DNA from: Gossypium raimondii
Taxonomy: Eukaryota; Streptophyta; Magnoliopsida; Malvales; Malvaceae
Assembly (NCBI RefSeq): GCF_025698545.1
Contig: NC_068571.1
Span: forward strand, 42,441,733 to 42,505,732
DNA: 64,000 nucleotides
Direction of reading: 5' to 3'
This document shows positions 21,075 to 33,439 of this stretch, one piece after another. A program made the position numbers and the translations under genes. Each line of letters opens with the position of its first letter. Position 1 is the stretch's first letter. Under the pieces are notes generated by a model that was not told where the DNA came from, did no database searches, and saw only the letters and a list, made by a program, of their open reading frames with translations.

Positions 21075-23787
21075 ATGGCGTTAGATGATAACAAAGACAA
21101 GCAAGAAGCTGAGGATAACAAGGCAACTCGTCCTGAAGAGAGTGATGATGATAATGAAGATGACAACGCTATTCCATTAGGTCCACAGTGCTCTCTCAAA
21201 GAACAGCTTGAAAAAGACAAGGTTTGTTTTGTTTCTTACATACACACATGATGAGGTTTTTTAATTTGACTTTTTAAGTTGTGGAATCTATATAAACAAT
21301 ATGCATGTATGCATGGGGTTTGGTGATTTTATTGTGTGTAGGATGACGAGAGCTTAAGGAAATGGAAAGAACAGCTTCTTGGAAGTGTGGATATTAACAA
21401 CATTGGAGGTAGGTAGTCTTCTTCACGAAAATAGTACTTCGGGAAAAATCTTCATTAATATAATTTCATCCTTATATTAGTTTTCATTTTTATAATTTTT
21501 GAATAATTAAATTAATTTTTTTTTATTTTAGGAGTCAAAAATATAATTTTATAATTTATTAATATATAAATTTATAATTTTATAAAATTTAAAGGAGCGA
21601 ATATAATATTTTCTCATTTTAAAGAAGGCATTGACCCTGCCAACCCTCCTTAGTGCTGCCCTTGTGTCTGGGAGGCCGACTTCTTTCAAAAAAAAGGTTT
21701 TTAAATGTTGTTTATTGAGAGTTGAAGAATTTTTTAACGAATTGATATTATTTCCAGTCAAGAGTTTTGTCTCTCAATTTTATTGAGATCTCAAGTGCTT
21801 GATGCATTAGGTTCGCAAAGTGCCTCGTCCTACCAAAGGAAATGTGGATATTTGCATAGGGTTTGAACCCTTATCCCTTAAATGGCCACAATCAAACCCT
21901 ATCAAAGAAAATCTGCACCAAACATAGCCAATTCGACAATTAAACCTGTCGTCTCACGCACTAAAGCTCTCCATGAAGTCGAGACACAAAACCTTGTTCG
22001 GAAACAATATCGAACCATTGAAGGGTTTGACGTCTCCAATTAACAACATTTTGAATGCATTTGTTGGTTATGGTTTTATACATTTTTTGTTGCAGAGACA
22101 CTCGATCCGGAAGTGAAGTTCCTTAGCGTGTCGATCGTGTCGGCGGACAGGCAGGACATGGTTCTTCCGATCCCTGAAGATGGGAAGCCGCATGGCTTAT
22201 GGTTTACACTGAAAGAAGGTAGTCAATATCGCTTGAAGTTCACCTTTCAAGTCAGCAACAACATTGTATCTGGTCTCAGGTACACTAATACTGTATGGAA
22301 AACAGGTGTTAAGGGTAAGCCAATATACTATGTCTTTGACTCATGAAAAAAAAAGGAGAGAGAGAATTAAAAACACTTGACTGAAAATGATTTTTTTTTT
22401 TTTTTAGTTTATAGCACAAAAGATATGATTGGAACTTTTAGTCCTCAGCTAGAGCCTTACACGCATGAAATGCCAGAAGAAACAGCCCCTTCTGGTTTTA
22501 TGGCTAGAGGATCATATACTGCAAAATCAAAGGTATGTTGTTCAACTTTGTTGTTACATTTGTTATATCGGATTATCTCGAGTCAACCACCTTGATCATG
22601 GACAGGGACGAAATCTGAAATTGTTTTGAGGTCGGAGATTATGTTATATATTTTTATAAGGGTTAAAATGTAATATCATTATTTTATTGACTAAATCAAA
22701 ATTTTATTATTTTTATAAGAGTTTAAACTATAATTTTACTATATATTAACTTATAAAGTATAAAGAGTCAAATAAAATTTCGTAATTTTAGGGGGCCAAG
22801 AACTTGCCTACCCCATCCTTTGCCCTTAGACCAAGGAAGAGTTCATTAGTACAAAGATTCTTGCATGCTTATCACGTGTGCCATTACCAAATTACATCAA
22901 TGTCCACTCAGATGCTTCTCTTATCATATCCCATAAAGCCTCCCGTAACTATACTCTTGATTGTACAAGAGTAAGACTAAATCCTATCCAATCACATCAT
23001 AATAAGGCATTCCTGGTAGTACTCTACAACCTTCCCCACGGAAAAAGATTATATGAAACAGAGACGTCACATCATTTTATATATTTCTTATCAATTATTT
23101 AATGTCATTTTAACATTTTTTTTATATCATTGACACATCATTTTGATAAATTTTTTTACCTTAAACCTTGGACTTTGGATCTTACACTTTAAAACTTAAA
23201 CTTTGGATCTTGCACCATGAACTCTAAATTCAAAATTTAAGGTTTAGGGTCAAAGGTCAAGGATTCAAGTTAAAAAAATTGCCAAAATGATGTGTCAATT
23301 ACATATAAAAATATAAGGAAATAGCATTAAATAATTGGTAAAAGATTCAGAATGATGTAACGTTTTTGTTTCATATAATCTTTTTCCCACTCGACGGTTA
23401 TCCAAAAAATCCCACACAGCTCTTCAAACTCCTCAAAGAGCCGATTAATATAAGGACTACCAGAATTCTATCCAACTATCTTCGTAACTCTTCAAACACT
23501 CACAAGCTACCACTAGAGACTCTCAGCACCCCATGTAAACCTCCTCCAATCCTCCTAACAGCAAACCTTGTACCAACGACAACAACAATCATAGCTCATG
23601 TTTATCATTATTTGGCTACCTTTATCAAGATAAATATTTTATCATTTTTTTAATGTATTCATGTTTGACATTTCTTTTCAATGCTTATCGATATCGATTT
23701 CTCTTTTTGTTGCAGTTTCTTGACGATGATCAAAAATGTCACTTGGAGATCAACTACACATTTGACATTCGTAAAGACTGGGCTTAG
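21075..23787 (+). CDS. Rho GDP-dissociation inhibitor (RhoGDI)
   Basis: Cytosolic regulator that extracts GDP-bound ROP/RAC small GTPases from membranes and masks their prenyl tail. Five coding exons: 21075-21221, 21342-21408, 22096-22314, 22408-22532 and 23716-23787. Codons stay in phase across all joins, giving 209 aa. The N-terminal 50 residues are acidic and disordered (EESDDDNEDD), as in plant RhoGDIs. A helix follows (SLKEQLEKDKDDESLRKWK), then the immunoglobulin-like prenyl-binding domain with DPEVKFLSVSIV, LKEGSQYRLKFTFQV, YTNTVWKTG, GTFSPQLEPYTHEMPEETAP, ARGSYTAKSKFLDDD and the C-terminal LEINYTFDIRKDW. Length and order match the family. Intron 4 carries a 348-bp MITE. Confidence 0.95.
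23040..23387. mobile_element. 348-bp MITE in RhoGDI intron 4
   Basis: Ends GGAAAAAGATTATATGAAAC and its inverse GTTTCATATAATCTTTTTCC are perfect over 20 bp. The inverted repeat continues with mismatches for about 60 bp. A 3-bp CAC flanks both sides (23037-23039 and 23388-23390). The interior has short reiterations (ACTTTGGATCTT, TTAAGGTTTAGGG). Superfamily is uncertain: the short duplication would fit PIF/Harbinger-like or CACTA-like elements, but the ends do not match either well. Confidence 0.75.
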
Positions 23788-26237
23788 CTCTAGCACCCTT
23801 CATTCACATCAATGTTCTTATCGTATTATATACATATTTCTTTTATTCACTATTAAAGTTTATCCCTTTCAGACATTTTTAACTTCTACATTTTTCATGC
23901 AATGAAGTGAGAAAAAATTCTCTCACTAGGAAGAACTTTACTATTAATTTAAGGGCAGAGAGTTAGCATTTCTAGGAACATGTTTGGCTTATGACGATGT
24001 CTCGACACATTGTTCTTGTTCGTTACTTGTCTTTGCATGATTTTATGCTTTTATTTTTCTTTTCTTTTTATTAACATTTTTTATGTTCTAGTTACAAGTA
24101 TAATCATAAATAATACATGATTATTTATAATTAAAATCAAATCATTATAATAAACAAGCAAGTTGAAAATTTGAAATAAATTTAAGAGATAAATATCAAA
24201 ATTATACATGTATTTGATTCAATATATAATGTCATACATAAATTTTGATTTTGTGCGACTTTATACATGAAAATTTTATTAGATTCAATTTTCACAAATC
24301 ATGACAACATTATTAAATTAACACTATTTTCTGTTTGATATATAATATACACAAACAATCATATTAGTCAAATATGAAAATAAATTAATATATTCATTTA
24401 TTTAAATATGTACATTTAAATCAAAACTAAAGTTTCATGTATACATATGAGTTATGTATAATTGCAAAAATTAAAGTTCATATATAAATTTATATTTATA
24501 TCTAAATCCGGACCTATACTAGAATAAATCTAGCATAACTCACATGGTAAAATTTAAACTAAAATTTGGACCAAAAACTCACAAAATTCTTAAAGATCCA
24601 ATCTTACCATTAAGCCGAGGCCTAATAAAATTTTATGATAAAATACAATTAAAAGTAACCAACCCAAAACCATACATTTTGTATGCATTCTAACTTCATA
24701 TCAAAATAATATTAGTTTTATCATAAATTTATGAATAATTATTTGGTATATTGTTACTGGAGAGTTGAGGTTTTATTATATATTCTTAAATTGTATTTAA
24801 AAATTAAAAAAATTAAATAAGATATTTAACAAAATTTTAATCCTACTTATAGAATAAAACTTACCATCACCTTATATACTAGATAATTACATAAATTTAT
24901 TTCTAACGATAAAAAGAAAATGTTTGTGACATTTTTTTCTTATATGTATATATATAATTATTTGATCATCGCCAGTGAAGTTTTTATACTTCACAAATTT
25001 AAAAGTGTGATAAATTTCATATTTTTTGAATTATTTATTTATTGTACATTCTTTCCATTGCATATTGCAACTTGTGGACATGTCCCTTGAAATAGGTGCA
25101 CTAGTTTTATTTTATTATTAAGTTTCAGAATATGATTGACTGGTTGGTATATGCAATTATATATATCAGCTTTAAATCAAGTTTTAGAAAATCTCCATCA
25201 AATTTGTATAATTAAGTTTGATTAAAATTTTGCATCTACACCAACCGATTGACGAATTTCTAATTGTTAATTGAGATTTATTTAAAGAGGTGTCAATGAT
25301 CAAACTATTAGTCCAAGTTGTTGATTAAATTAATCCAAAAGATTTTATTAGTTAAAACAAGGTGCATGTGGGAAATTCATCAAATCTAGGCAAGTGTTAA
25401 TTAAAATTTTGAATAAAAAAATTAGGATTTTCATATTGTTTCTGGTTGAGGGAATTATTTTACATTCAGGTCATTCATATTTGTAAGTTCAGATTTTTTT
25501 TTGGATCCGTTTTCAGATTCAGGAATTTTAATTTTTAAAATATTATTTTAAGTTAAACTATTTTGAGTTGGGTTTTTTTTTTCTTATTCGAGATGGATGG
25601 ATTCTTATCAATAGAATCGAATTGAGTTTATAGTCGTATTTCATGCAGAAAAATAAATACGAATGGCAAAATTCGAGCCATCTAATGGATTATGAATCAA
25701 TTCGCTTCTAAAGAAGTAGTTTTTATTATAAAATATTTCTAATGGATTATGAACCATCTAATCAATTCGCTATATAAAATTATTATTTTACCCTTATATA
25801 TAAAATTTATTATAAAAATTATATTCTTTTACATTTTTCTTAATTTATTTTTCAAGACTAAAATCCAAATTGAAAATATTAAAATATTTTTTGAAAAATT
25901 ATATTGAAATATCTGCATTTTAATTATAAAATGAGGTGAATTTGGTAACATCCCTAAAAATGAGGTGTATAGGGAAGAAAGGAAAGTAGGAGGAAATGGG
26001 GGGGTGATGATTGGATTATCTAATAATTTGGATTAAAGAGTAAGAATATTAAAATAGAGCAAACTCATGGACACATAAAATTAGTTAATTTACAGTTGTC
26101 GATCATGGCTGACAGCAAACAGCCAATGCTGATTGGCTCTAATCCGACCTTCTTCTCGTGGCGGCAGCCAACCACTCAACATGCGACAGCCACCTTTGTC
26201 GGCTTCTCTCTCTGTCTCCACTCTTTCCTTTTTGTTA
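23788..26237. other. intergenic AT-rich DNA
   Basis: Downstream flank of RhoGDI. Very AT-rich, with stretches of TATA/AATTT character and remnants of LTR or MITE sequence (24180-24500) that I cannot classify. A brief GC-richer patch at 26095-26215 (CGGCAGCCAACCACTCAACA) has no ORF. No gene seen. Confidence 0.5.
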
Positions 26238-26689
26238 ATATATAGGTGGAAATTTGAATTTGATAATTTATATTTACTTGGTATCTAAATTTAGAAATTG
26301 TTAGTCAATTCCATACTTTTGTTAGGTAATTGACTAATATAGTTAAAATAAGTTGACGTAGATCTGACAACTAATAGCATGATAATACGTGATAATTTCA
26401 CATTTTGACATGTAACAAAATATTAAAATGTTTATTAAAAATTATAATTTTATTTTTGTCATATGTCAAAGTATGATGTCGACATGTGTCACCATGCTAT
26501 TAGTTAACAATATCACGTCAGCGTCATGTCAGTGCCACACCAGTATATTTTAACAATGTTAATTAGATACCTAAAGAAAAGTACTAAGTTAGCTTACGGT
26601 TTTCAAGTTCAGGTGCCAGTTAAGTAAAAAAAAAAACATAAATACCAACTAAGTATAAATTGCCAAGCTCAGATACTTCCGTATATATT
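26238..26689. mobile_element. ~450-bp long-inverted-repeat MITE
   Basis: The left end AATATATAGGTGGAAATTTG and the inverse of the right end AATATATACGGAAGTATCTG are imperfect inverted repeats. Pairing continues inward: TTATATTTACTTGGTATCTA against TTATACTTAGTTGGTATTTA. The centre holds the inverse pair GACATGTGTCACC and TGACATGT. No clear target duplication, so age and boundaries are approximate. Confidence 0.6.
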
Positions 26690-26809
26690 AATCATTTTTC
26701 TTTTATTTGTTTCACTTATGTTTACTATTTCTTTTTTTCCTAAATATATTTAATAATGTAGTTAAAATACAACATAAGCAACTACACCTTCACAAATTTG
26801 GAATTTAGT

Positions 26810-27043
26810 TTCTCGATCGGATTTCAAAATCCAAATCCAATTGTTAATATTGTTATTTTTTTGTTAAAATTGTTGGTATGACATTTAAAAAAATACTTAT
26901 TTGGTAGCCTTATAATGAACCTAAATTTAACAAAATGATTTTAACCGTGCAAGTAGTTGGAGTTGAATTTTGAAATTTGAAAAGTAGAGAGACTAAATTC
27001 CTAAAAATAAAAGTAAGAGACTTATGGCATATTTTAACCTAAT
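26810..27043. mobile_element. truncated MITE related to 46248-46498
   Basis: The right end, GGCATATTTTAACC preceded by AAAGTAGAGAGACTAAATTCC, matches the right half of the element at 46248-46498 and part of its left half in inverse. The left terminus is not recognisable, so it is truncated or rearranged. Confidence 0.5.
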
Positions 27044-27668
27044 AATTATAAACATAACATAAATTATTTAAAGATATAATGACAAATTTAATTTTAACAC
27101 TTACATTTTTATCATTTAGCTATAAAAAAAACTAAAGTGATAAAAAAGTATAAATATTAAGAAGTAAAATCATCATTATATCTTATTTAAAATATAAATA
27201 CATTAAATGTGTAATGTTAATCAAATTAATTATATTCGTATCTTTGGATAGCCTTAGTTAGGTCGGCAGTTTGGTGTTTAAAAAATGAATTTAATTTCTT
27301 TTTAAGTTATGATATTATAAATTAATATTACGTTGAATTCACCTCTTCTGGATTATTTTTAAAAAAATTATGGCTTCCACCTTATCATGAATTTATATCA
27401 TATACCAAATCATGAAATTTAAAGGAATTGCTCTTGAGTAACATTAATATGCTTTTTCTTTTCTTATTTTCCACTCTTTTAAAGACTTTCTCTGCCTTTA
27501 ACCTCTATTTAGAAGTTCATTTTCTTTCCTTTTATTCAATTTTAAAAGCATTCAAATTAAACCAGCCAACAATGATTATAAAGTTGTTAATGATGTTTTG
27601 ATTTAATGGTATAAATTATATGTGGGATAAATTAATTAATTATTTTAATGTTTGTAATGCTTGATTTT

Positions 27669-27973
27669 GGGTAAAAGTATCATAGGTAAATTATTTCACG
27701 TACATTAGTTTAAAAAGTAAATTAGTTTTTGTTAAAATTTTTTCTATTTTTATTGTTAAAATTGATCACTGAATATTAGGGTAAGATATAACATATGACA
27801 CGACACATATTCTTGTTTAGTTATTTTGTCATCATATTATTTTTAACAATAGAAATTGATAAAATTTTAATAAAAAATTAATTTACTCTCTAATCTACTA
27901 TACTAAAATTAATTTGTAATTTTTAAATGAAAAGGATAAAATATAATCTAACAACGTTGATAATATTTTTACC
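27669..27973. mobile_element. MULE-type MITE, GGTAAAAGTA family (old copy)
   Basis: Left end GGGTAAAAGTATCATAGG and right end ATATTTTTACC are inverted repeats. The interior shares AAATTAGTTTTTGTTAAAAT and TTTTTAACAATAGAAATTGAT with the copies at 42773-43146 and 49461-49783. The 9-bp flanks CTTGATTTT and CTTGATTAT differ at one base, consistent with an old 9-bp target duplication. Confidence 0.68.
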
Positions 27974-28256
27974 CTTGATTATGATAATAATTATTATTAT
28001 AATAGAAAATTTTAACTTGTAAAACGTGAAGAACCATGTGTTTGGTTGGTAATACTAAGAAGTTTTTTGGGTTCTTATTTTTGTCTCATTCATCGACTTC
28101 AAAAAGAAATTGTGGGATAGTGGGTCTTATTTTCACTGTTAAAATAACAATAGTTTTATTTACCCACATCTAAAAAATTGTTTCCAAAACCGGGTTAATC
28201 CCTTTCAATTACATATTTGCAAGTGTAATTCATAATTATGCAAAAGAAAACCTTCA

Positions 28257-28618
28257 CGTAGGCATTAATATTAAGAGTCGGATTATATTTGCCTCCTTTT
28301 AATAAAAAATAGGTAAATTAATTCATATATATTAGATCAAAAGGCAAGTTAGCCCTTTTGTTAAAGTTTTTTTATTTCTATTGTTAAAATTAATTTTTAT
28401 ACGTTAACAAGAGGTACACATCGCATACACTATGTATCATTGTTTGGTTATTCTATCGTTATTCTAGTTTTAACAATACAAATAGATAAATTTTTAATAG
28501 AATAGACTAATTTATTCTTTGAATAACGATAGGGATTAATTTGCCCATTTTTTAAACAAAGAGGGCAAAAAATAATCCATCTCCTAATACAATGGCTTAC
28601 ATTATACTTTTTACCCTT
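28257..28618. mobile_element. degenerate MITE of the GGTAAAAGTA family
   Basis: Contains the family's internal landmarks (TTAAGAGTCGGATTATATTTGCC, inverse GGGCAAAAAATAATCCATCTCC) and ends TACTTTTTACCC. The left terminus is eroded. Lies just upstream of the solo LTR at 28686. Confidence 0.55.
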
Positions 28619-28685
28619 TTATGACATATAAGTGTAAGAACACAAATCGAATTTTCTGAAGCATACTTATCAGAAAGATTTTATC

Positions 28686-30959
28686 TGTCACATCCCAAAA
28701 ACTAGGTTGGTAGAAATTGGGTTAGTGAACCAAGAGTGGTCACGTTCTATCTTTTTTTAATTAAATGTTGTAGAAATCATGTCAAGTAGTTAATTTGTTG
28801 AAGTAGCAAAGTGTTAGTTATGTTTGCTTGAGGTCTTGTGTTTAAATCTCTTCCTTTAAATTTTTGTTATTTTTGTCTCAACCCCTATATTTGAAAATCT
28901 AGCTTATTTATTATTTTTGCTCAACTATTAACAAGAATTAACCTACTGTTCAGTGGTAAGGCTTCACCTTACGTTCTATTTTTGAATCTTGTGTGTGTGC
29001 AAAATGGAACTATTTTTATTCCCTCTTGTTGTGCCGCCCATGTGGATTGTCGTCCACTTTTCCATTTCTTTTCCAATCTACCATCTTTTTTCTCTCTCCT
29101 TTTTTCCCACATCCAAGTTCTTTTGTTTTGTTGACTAATTTCCTATGCTGATTTTCTCATTCTTTTCTTTTTTTTTTTGTTTTTGTGAGCGCAAATACAA
29201 TCTTAGTTCCTCTTTTGACGATTGTCGGTTGTTGTTTTCTGATGTTTTACCACGGTGGTGCTGTGTTTTGAGTGAGGAATTCGTGTTTCTATTCTAGATT
29301 AAGTCTCGTAAGTGCATTCTTTGGTGGTAAAGTGAATTAAATTTTGTTTCTTGTTTCTCATGTAGAGGTAAGTGGGTTATTTGGTTGTTTGGATTGGGGT
29401 TGGTTTTGACTAATTTCAACGATTTTGTTGGGTAACGAATGCGAAACGGATAGTTCACCAACGAATTAGACTTGATTAAGTGTTGTGTTTTTCAGGGTAA
29501 GTGGTTGAATACTTCAATTAGGGGCTGGTGGTGAATTTCGACAAAAGCCAAATGCCCATTTGTTGTTTATTAATTCGCTGGTTGAGTAAAATTCGATTGA
29601 TTGTAAATGTTGTTAATTGGTTGTTGGTGGATATCAATGTGCAGAACCTAGTGCTGTTGTTCTACTGACGTCCCGGTTTCGATCAAGTGTGTACCTTTTG
29701 TCTTGAAAAACAATGAACGACACGATGTCAAAAAGCATTCTGTCGACGCTACATGGCCGTGTGCCTGGCTGTGTGAGCCACAAGGGCGTATGGGCCCATT
29801 TTCGGTAAACTCTAATTAGGACCATAATTTGAAGTGGGTATCAAGGTTAGCTATTTCATAGGGTTTGTTAGGCGGTAAATATGATTTTGATACATGAAAT
29901 CTAATATTATGCTTTTGCATGTATGACTTCTACAAGCATGTTAGCATGTACTGATGTGTAAAGCATGTATGATACATGTGTATCTGAATGTCTGGTTAGT
30001 GTTAATTTGCATGTGCATTGGGGTGAGATAAAAATGTGATGGAGGAAGTGTGGCAATTTAATTATCTGCCTTATCTGGTGGTTTTAACCACATATCTGTT
30101 CTAATGGTTTGATCATATTTATCTAATTCTGGTGGATTACCACGCTATTCTGGCAGCTTGTTTGTACTATTCTAAAAAGTGACATACGCTAGCTGTTTGG
30201 GGTTGGATGAGTATTTATTACCCTAATTGGTGTGTAGGGATGGACGAAAATGGTGTGTAACGGATGGGGGTAGGATTTGTATCTATTCGATATTAAGTGT
30301 CGCATCGCATAATATGTCATGCCATTCGCATCTGATATGATAATTATATTGCATTGCATCATATGTCATGCTATGTATTTTGTTTAGTTTCTGACTTTTG
30401 TGTGAATTATACTATTTGGTTTGCTTTTAAGGGTTGAATTACACATTAATCTTGTTAGCTCACCTTTTTATTTTTGATTTCTCAGGTGAACAACAAATTT
30501 AGGATCGGGCGGCGAATTGGAGCTCGGATTGATTTTCTGGATAATACCATAAAACGGTTTATGTTTAATTCTTTTCTCGACTGTATATCTGTTTTTGGAC
30601 TTTGCTTTATGGTTTTTGTTCATTTTGTCGGATTTTGATATTTTAAACGTAAAACTGCATAATCATACGAATTATCAAAATAAACATCGGTTTTCAAAAC
30701 TAAAAACTCTGAAAATTTTCCGCTACTATACTAAATAAGTGATTAAGTGATCTTATTATAAAATAAGTGTTTTCGAGTATGAGATTTTCTAAAAACACAT
30801 AAAAGGTTAGCTAAAATTAATGTTTTTTTACCATTAGTTTTCCAAATTTTTGTTTTTCAAAATAAGACGTGTTTCAAAATAAATGGCTAAAGTTTTTAAT
30901 TTATCAATGTAACATTTATAATTAGATCATAATTTCTAGGCCGAGTGTGAGGCGTTACA
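28686..30959 (+). mobile_element. solo LTR, 2274 bp, with perfect 5-bp target duplication
   Basis: Begins TGTCACATCCCAAAAACTAG and ends GTGTGAGGCGTTACA, so the ends are TG...CA. TTATC flanks it on both sides (28681-28685 and 30960-30964). No gag or pol sequence lies within. It contains the GGCCGTGTG/GGGCGTATGGGCC motifs (29755-29800) seen in the other gypsy LTRs. An intact LTR with a matched duplication and no interior is a solo LTR formed by LTR-LTR recombination. It ends about 480 bp before the FLA7 leader. Confidence 0.88.
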
Positions 30960-30964
30960 TTATC

Positions 30965-31516
30965 TTTAACTTGAATGATTAGTTTATATATAAAATTAAT
31001 TTACTCATTTTAAGTTAAAAATAAAATGTAATCTGATTTAAGGTAAAAGAAAACTTTTATGGTAAAAAATATTCAATGATTAGGGTATCTTGCAGTAATA
31101 TAGTCATATAACTTAGTTGAAAGTTGATTACGAAAGCCTACCTTACACTTACATTGTCATCTTTCCTTGAAAGAGTTGCCAAATCCAGATTGCATTATTT
31201 TTCCTTTAAGGAAGTATTCATTGATTTCCCACCCATTATTCAATCCCCACTACACAAAAACAACACCCCCCATGTGTAGTGTATTCTTTTTCCCAATTTT
31301 TTATTTTTATTTTTTGTATTTACCCTTTAAATCCCACTTTAAAACACCACCAGCTGGTACCATCCTCAAACTCACTTTGATTTTATTCTTTTATAGAAGC
31401 CAAAGAAAAAAAAATATCCCATCTTTATAGTCGCTCTCTTTCTCCCAGGTTATTTCAATCTGCTACATTGGGTACCCAAGCACTAAACTTTCTCCCTGGG
31501 TTCCTCTTTAGTAAGG
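30965..31516 (+). promoter_or_regulatory. FLA7 promoter and leader exon
   Basis: Sequence between the solo LTR and the proposed leader-intron donor. CT-rich leader sequence begins near 31420-31440 (CATCTTTATAGTCGCTCTCTT) and a donor-like GTTAGT is at about 31515. The usable native promoter is therefore only about 470 bp unless the LTR contributes. Start site is inferred, not shown. Confidence 0.45.
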
Positions 31517-31852
31517 TTAGTTCCCCGCATTTTGTCAGCTCTCATTGTAGTTTTAAGTTTTTCTTTTGTTAAAGTTCCATTCTTTAAGTCTTTCTAAGTT
31601 CTAAAGATCCTGTTTCTTTCAAGTTAACCGAGTTTTTAAGTTATACCCAGATCTTTGCTTGACTTTTTTTTGTTGATGTACCTTGTTTTGGGTTCTTGAA
31701 GAACTTGGCTTTAAAGTACCCAGCAAAACTATAGTTGTGTTCAAGCCATTTGTAGATTCAAAGGAGTAATTTTGATCTGGTTTTTTCTTTATTACTTGAG
31801 CCATTTGGTAAGCTGTAATTTAGTGAAGGAGCTCAAGAACAACAAAATGATT

Positions 31853-31853
<1 letters not shown>

Positions 31854-31918
<65 letters not shown>
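31854..31918. repeat. (AC)n(AT)n compound microsatellite
   Basis: About 26-27 AC units followed by about 5-6 AT units in the presumed FLA7 leader intron. Perfect and long enough to be length-polymorphic. Confidence 0.97.
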
Positions 31919-32086
31919 GGTTAATTCTATGTAATCCATATTTGCAGTCTTAGATCCTGTTTTAAGCTTGTTGTTTCATTATGGTTGACTAGTGTTTTCA
32001 TTATTGGATTTGTTGGATGAGCTAATCAAGATCTGATTTTTCATTTCATTCCATTCCATTCATTGGAGATTTGGTTTTATTTACAA

Positions 32087-32465
32087 GGGTTAAATCACTG
32101 TTTGGTTCTGAAGATGGCAAGGGGTCTAAAATTTTTCTTGTCCAAGTTACCTCGTGAACTTGACATTGGGGTTTGAACTTTTATTTTGTCCTAGTTAATC
32201 CCTGAAATTGACAATTGTTTCTATATCGGAGCTTGAACTTGACAATTAGTCTCACATTGGGCTTGAACTTTAAAGTTTCCAAAGACTAACTTGGAAAAAA
32301 ATGTTCAAGCTCCAATGCAAGAATAATTACCAAGTTTAGGGCCTAACTTAAAAAAAAAAGTTCAAACAAGTGCCAAATTCAAGGCCTAACTTGTACCGAA
32401 AACAAAATTCAAGCCCCAATGTGGGCAAAGTTACCAAGATCAGATCCCAAAAAGTGATTTAACCC
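32087..32465. mobile_element. 379-bp MULE-like MITE in the FLA7 leader intron
   Basis: Left end GGGTTAAATCACTGTTTGG and the inverse of the right end GGGTTAAATCACTTTTTGG are inverted repeats. Reiterated blocks TTGAACTTGACAAT and CTAACTTGGAAAAA fill the interior. The 9-bp flanks TATTTACAA and TGTTTATAA agree at 7 of 9 positions, consistent with a decayed Mutator-type target duplication. Confidence 0.72.
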
Positions 32466-32641
32466 TGTTTATAATGCATTATGCATAAGATTGAACCCTG
32501 AGATTCTGATCTAGATTGTGATGTGGCTGATCTTAGGGAATTGTTTATTATGTTGTTCATAATGTAGATTTCACCATTAGTTGCAATATGATTGTGAAAT
32601 ATTTGATTCTTGTAGGAATTTGGAGTTGGTGGTGGTAAAAA

Positions 32642-33439
32642 ATGGAGTTTTCCAGGGTTTCTATGATTAGTTGTTTTGCGTTACTCTTGTGCTCCTCCTT
32701 GGCATATGGTGCCTCTAGTCCTCCAGCTCCTATGGCAATGAGTCCCAGTCCGACACCGACACCGGCACCAGCCCCTGCACCGGAATATGTAAACCTAACT
32801 TATTTGCTCTCTGTGGCTGGTCCATTTCACACATTCCTCAACTACCTTGAATCCACTAAAGTCCTGGATACTTTCCAAAACCAAGCCAACAACACTGACC
32901 AAGGCATTACGATTTTCGTGCCAAAAGACAGTGCCTTTAAAGCTCTTAAGAAGCCTTCATTATCTAATCTCACTAACGACCAACTTAAATCACTCATCCT
33001 TTTCCATGCCATGCCCAAATTCTACTCTCTCGCCGACTTCAACAAGCTTAGTACCAAAGGCCCTGTTAGTACCCTCGCAGGTAGCCAATACAGTTTGAAC
33101 TTCACAGACAATTCCGGCACTGTTCACCTTGATTCAGGATGGAGCAAAACGAAAGTTTCCAGCGCTGTTCACTCAACTGACCCTGTTGCCATATACCAAG
33201 TCGATAAAGTCCTCCTTCCAGAGGCTATCTTCGGAACTGACATTCCTCCAATGCCACCAGCTCCTGCCCCTGCTCCCGATATTAGCCCAGCTGCAGATGC
33301 TCCATCAGCAGAAACCAAGGGAAAAGGTTCTTCATCCAAGGCTGAACCTTCAACTTCATCATCCCATAGGATCATGAACTTTGGGACATGGAATCAGCTG
33401 CTTTTGGCATTGTTCGGTGGGTGGGTCATGTTCTTCTAA
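32642..33439 (+). CDS. FLA7: fasciclin-like arabinogalactan protein, FLA7-like
   Basis: Secreted GPI-anchored cell-wall proteoglycan thought to act in cell adhesion and wall assembly. Single coding exon, 265 aa. Residues 1-24 form a signal peptide (hydrophobic CFALLLCSS, cleavage near YGA). Residues 27-47 are a Pro/Ala/Thr/Ser tract (PTPTPAPAPAP) for arabinogalactan attachment. One fasciclin domain spans about 50-195, with H1-like GITIFVPKDSAF and H2-like DPVAIYQVDKVLLP. N-glycosylation sequons occur at NLT, NNT, NLT and NFT. A second Pro/Ala/Ser region (about 203-242) and a hydrophobic tail ending LLLALFGGWVMFF indicate a GPI signal. Domain order and the phrase VSTLAGSQYSLNFTD match FLA7 of Arabidopsis as I remember it. 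Confidence 0.95.
   Translation: MEFSRVSMISCFALLLCSSLAYGASSPPAPMAMSPSPTPTPAPAPAPEYVNLTYLLSVAGPFHTFLNYLESTKVLDTFQNQANNTDQGITIFVPKDSAFKALKKPSLSNLTNDQLKSLILFHAMPKFYSLADFNKLSTKGPVSTLAGSQYSLNFTDNSGTVHLDSGWSKTKVSSAVHSTDPVAIYQVDKVLLPEAIFGTDIPPMPPAPAPAPDISPAADAPSAETKGKGSSSKAEPSTSSSHRIMNFGTWNQLLLALFGGWVMFF

Larger units (their letters stand above)
31517..32615 (+). other. probable 5'-UTR intron of FLA7
   Basis: A leader intron would run from the donor near 31515 to the acceptor TTCTTGTAG (ending 32615), 26 bp before the ATG. It contains an (AC)n(AT)n microsatellite at 31854-31918 and a MITE at 32087-32465. A T-rich tract and no ORF support non-coding status. Donor choice is uncertain; transcript evidence would decide. 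Confidence 0.5.
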
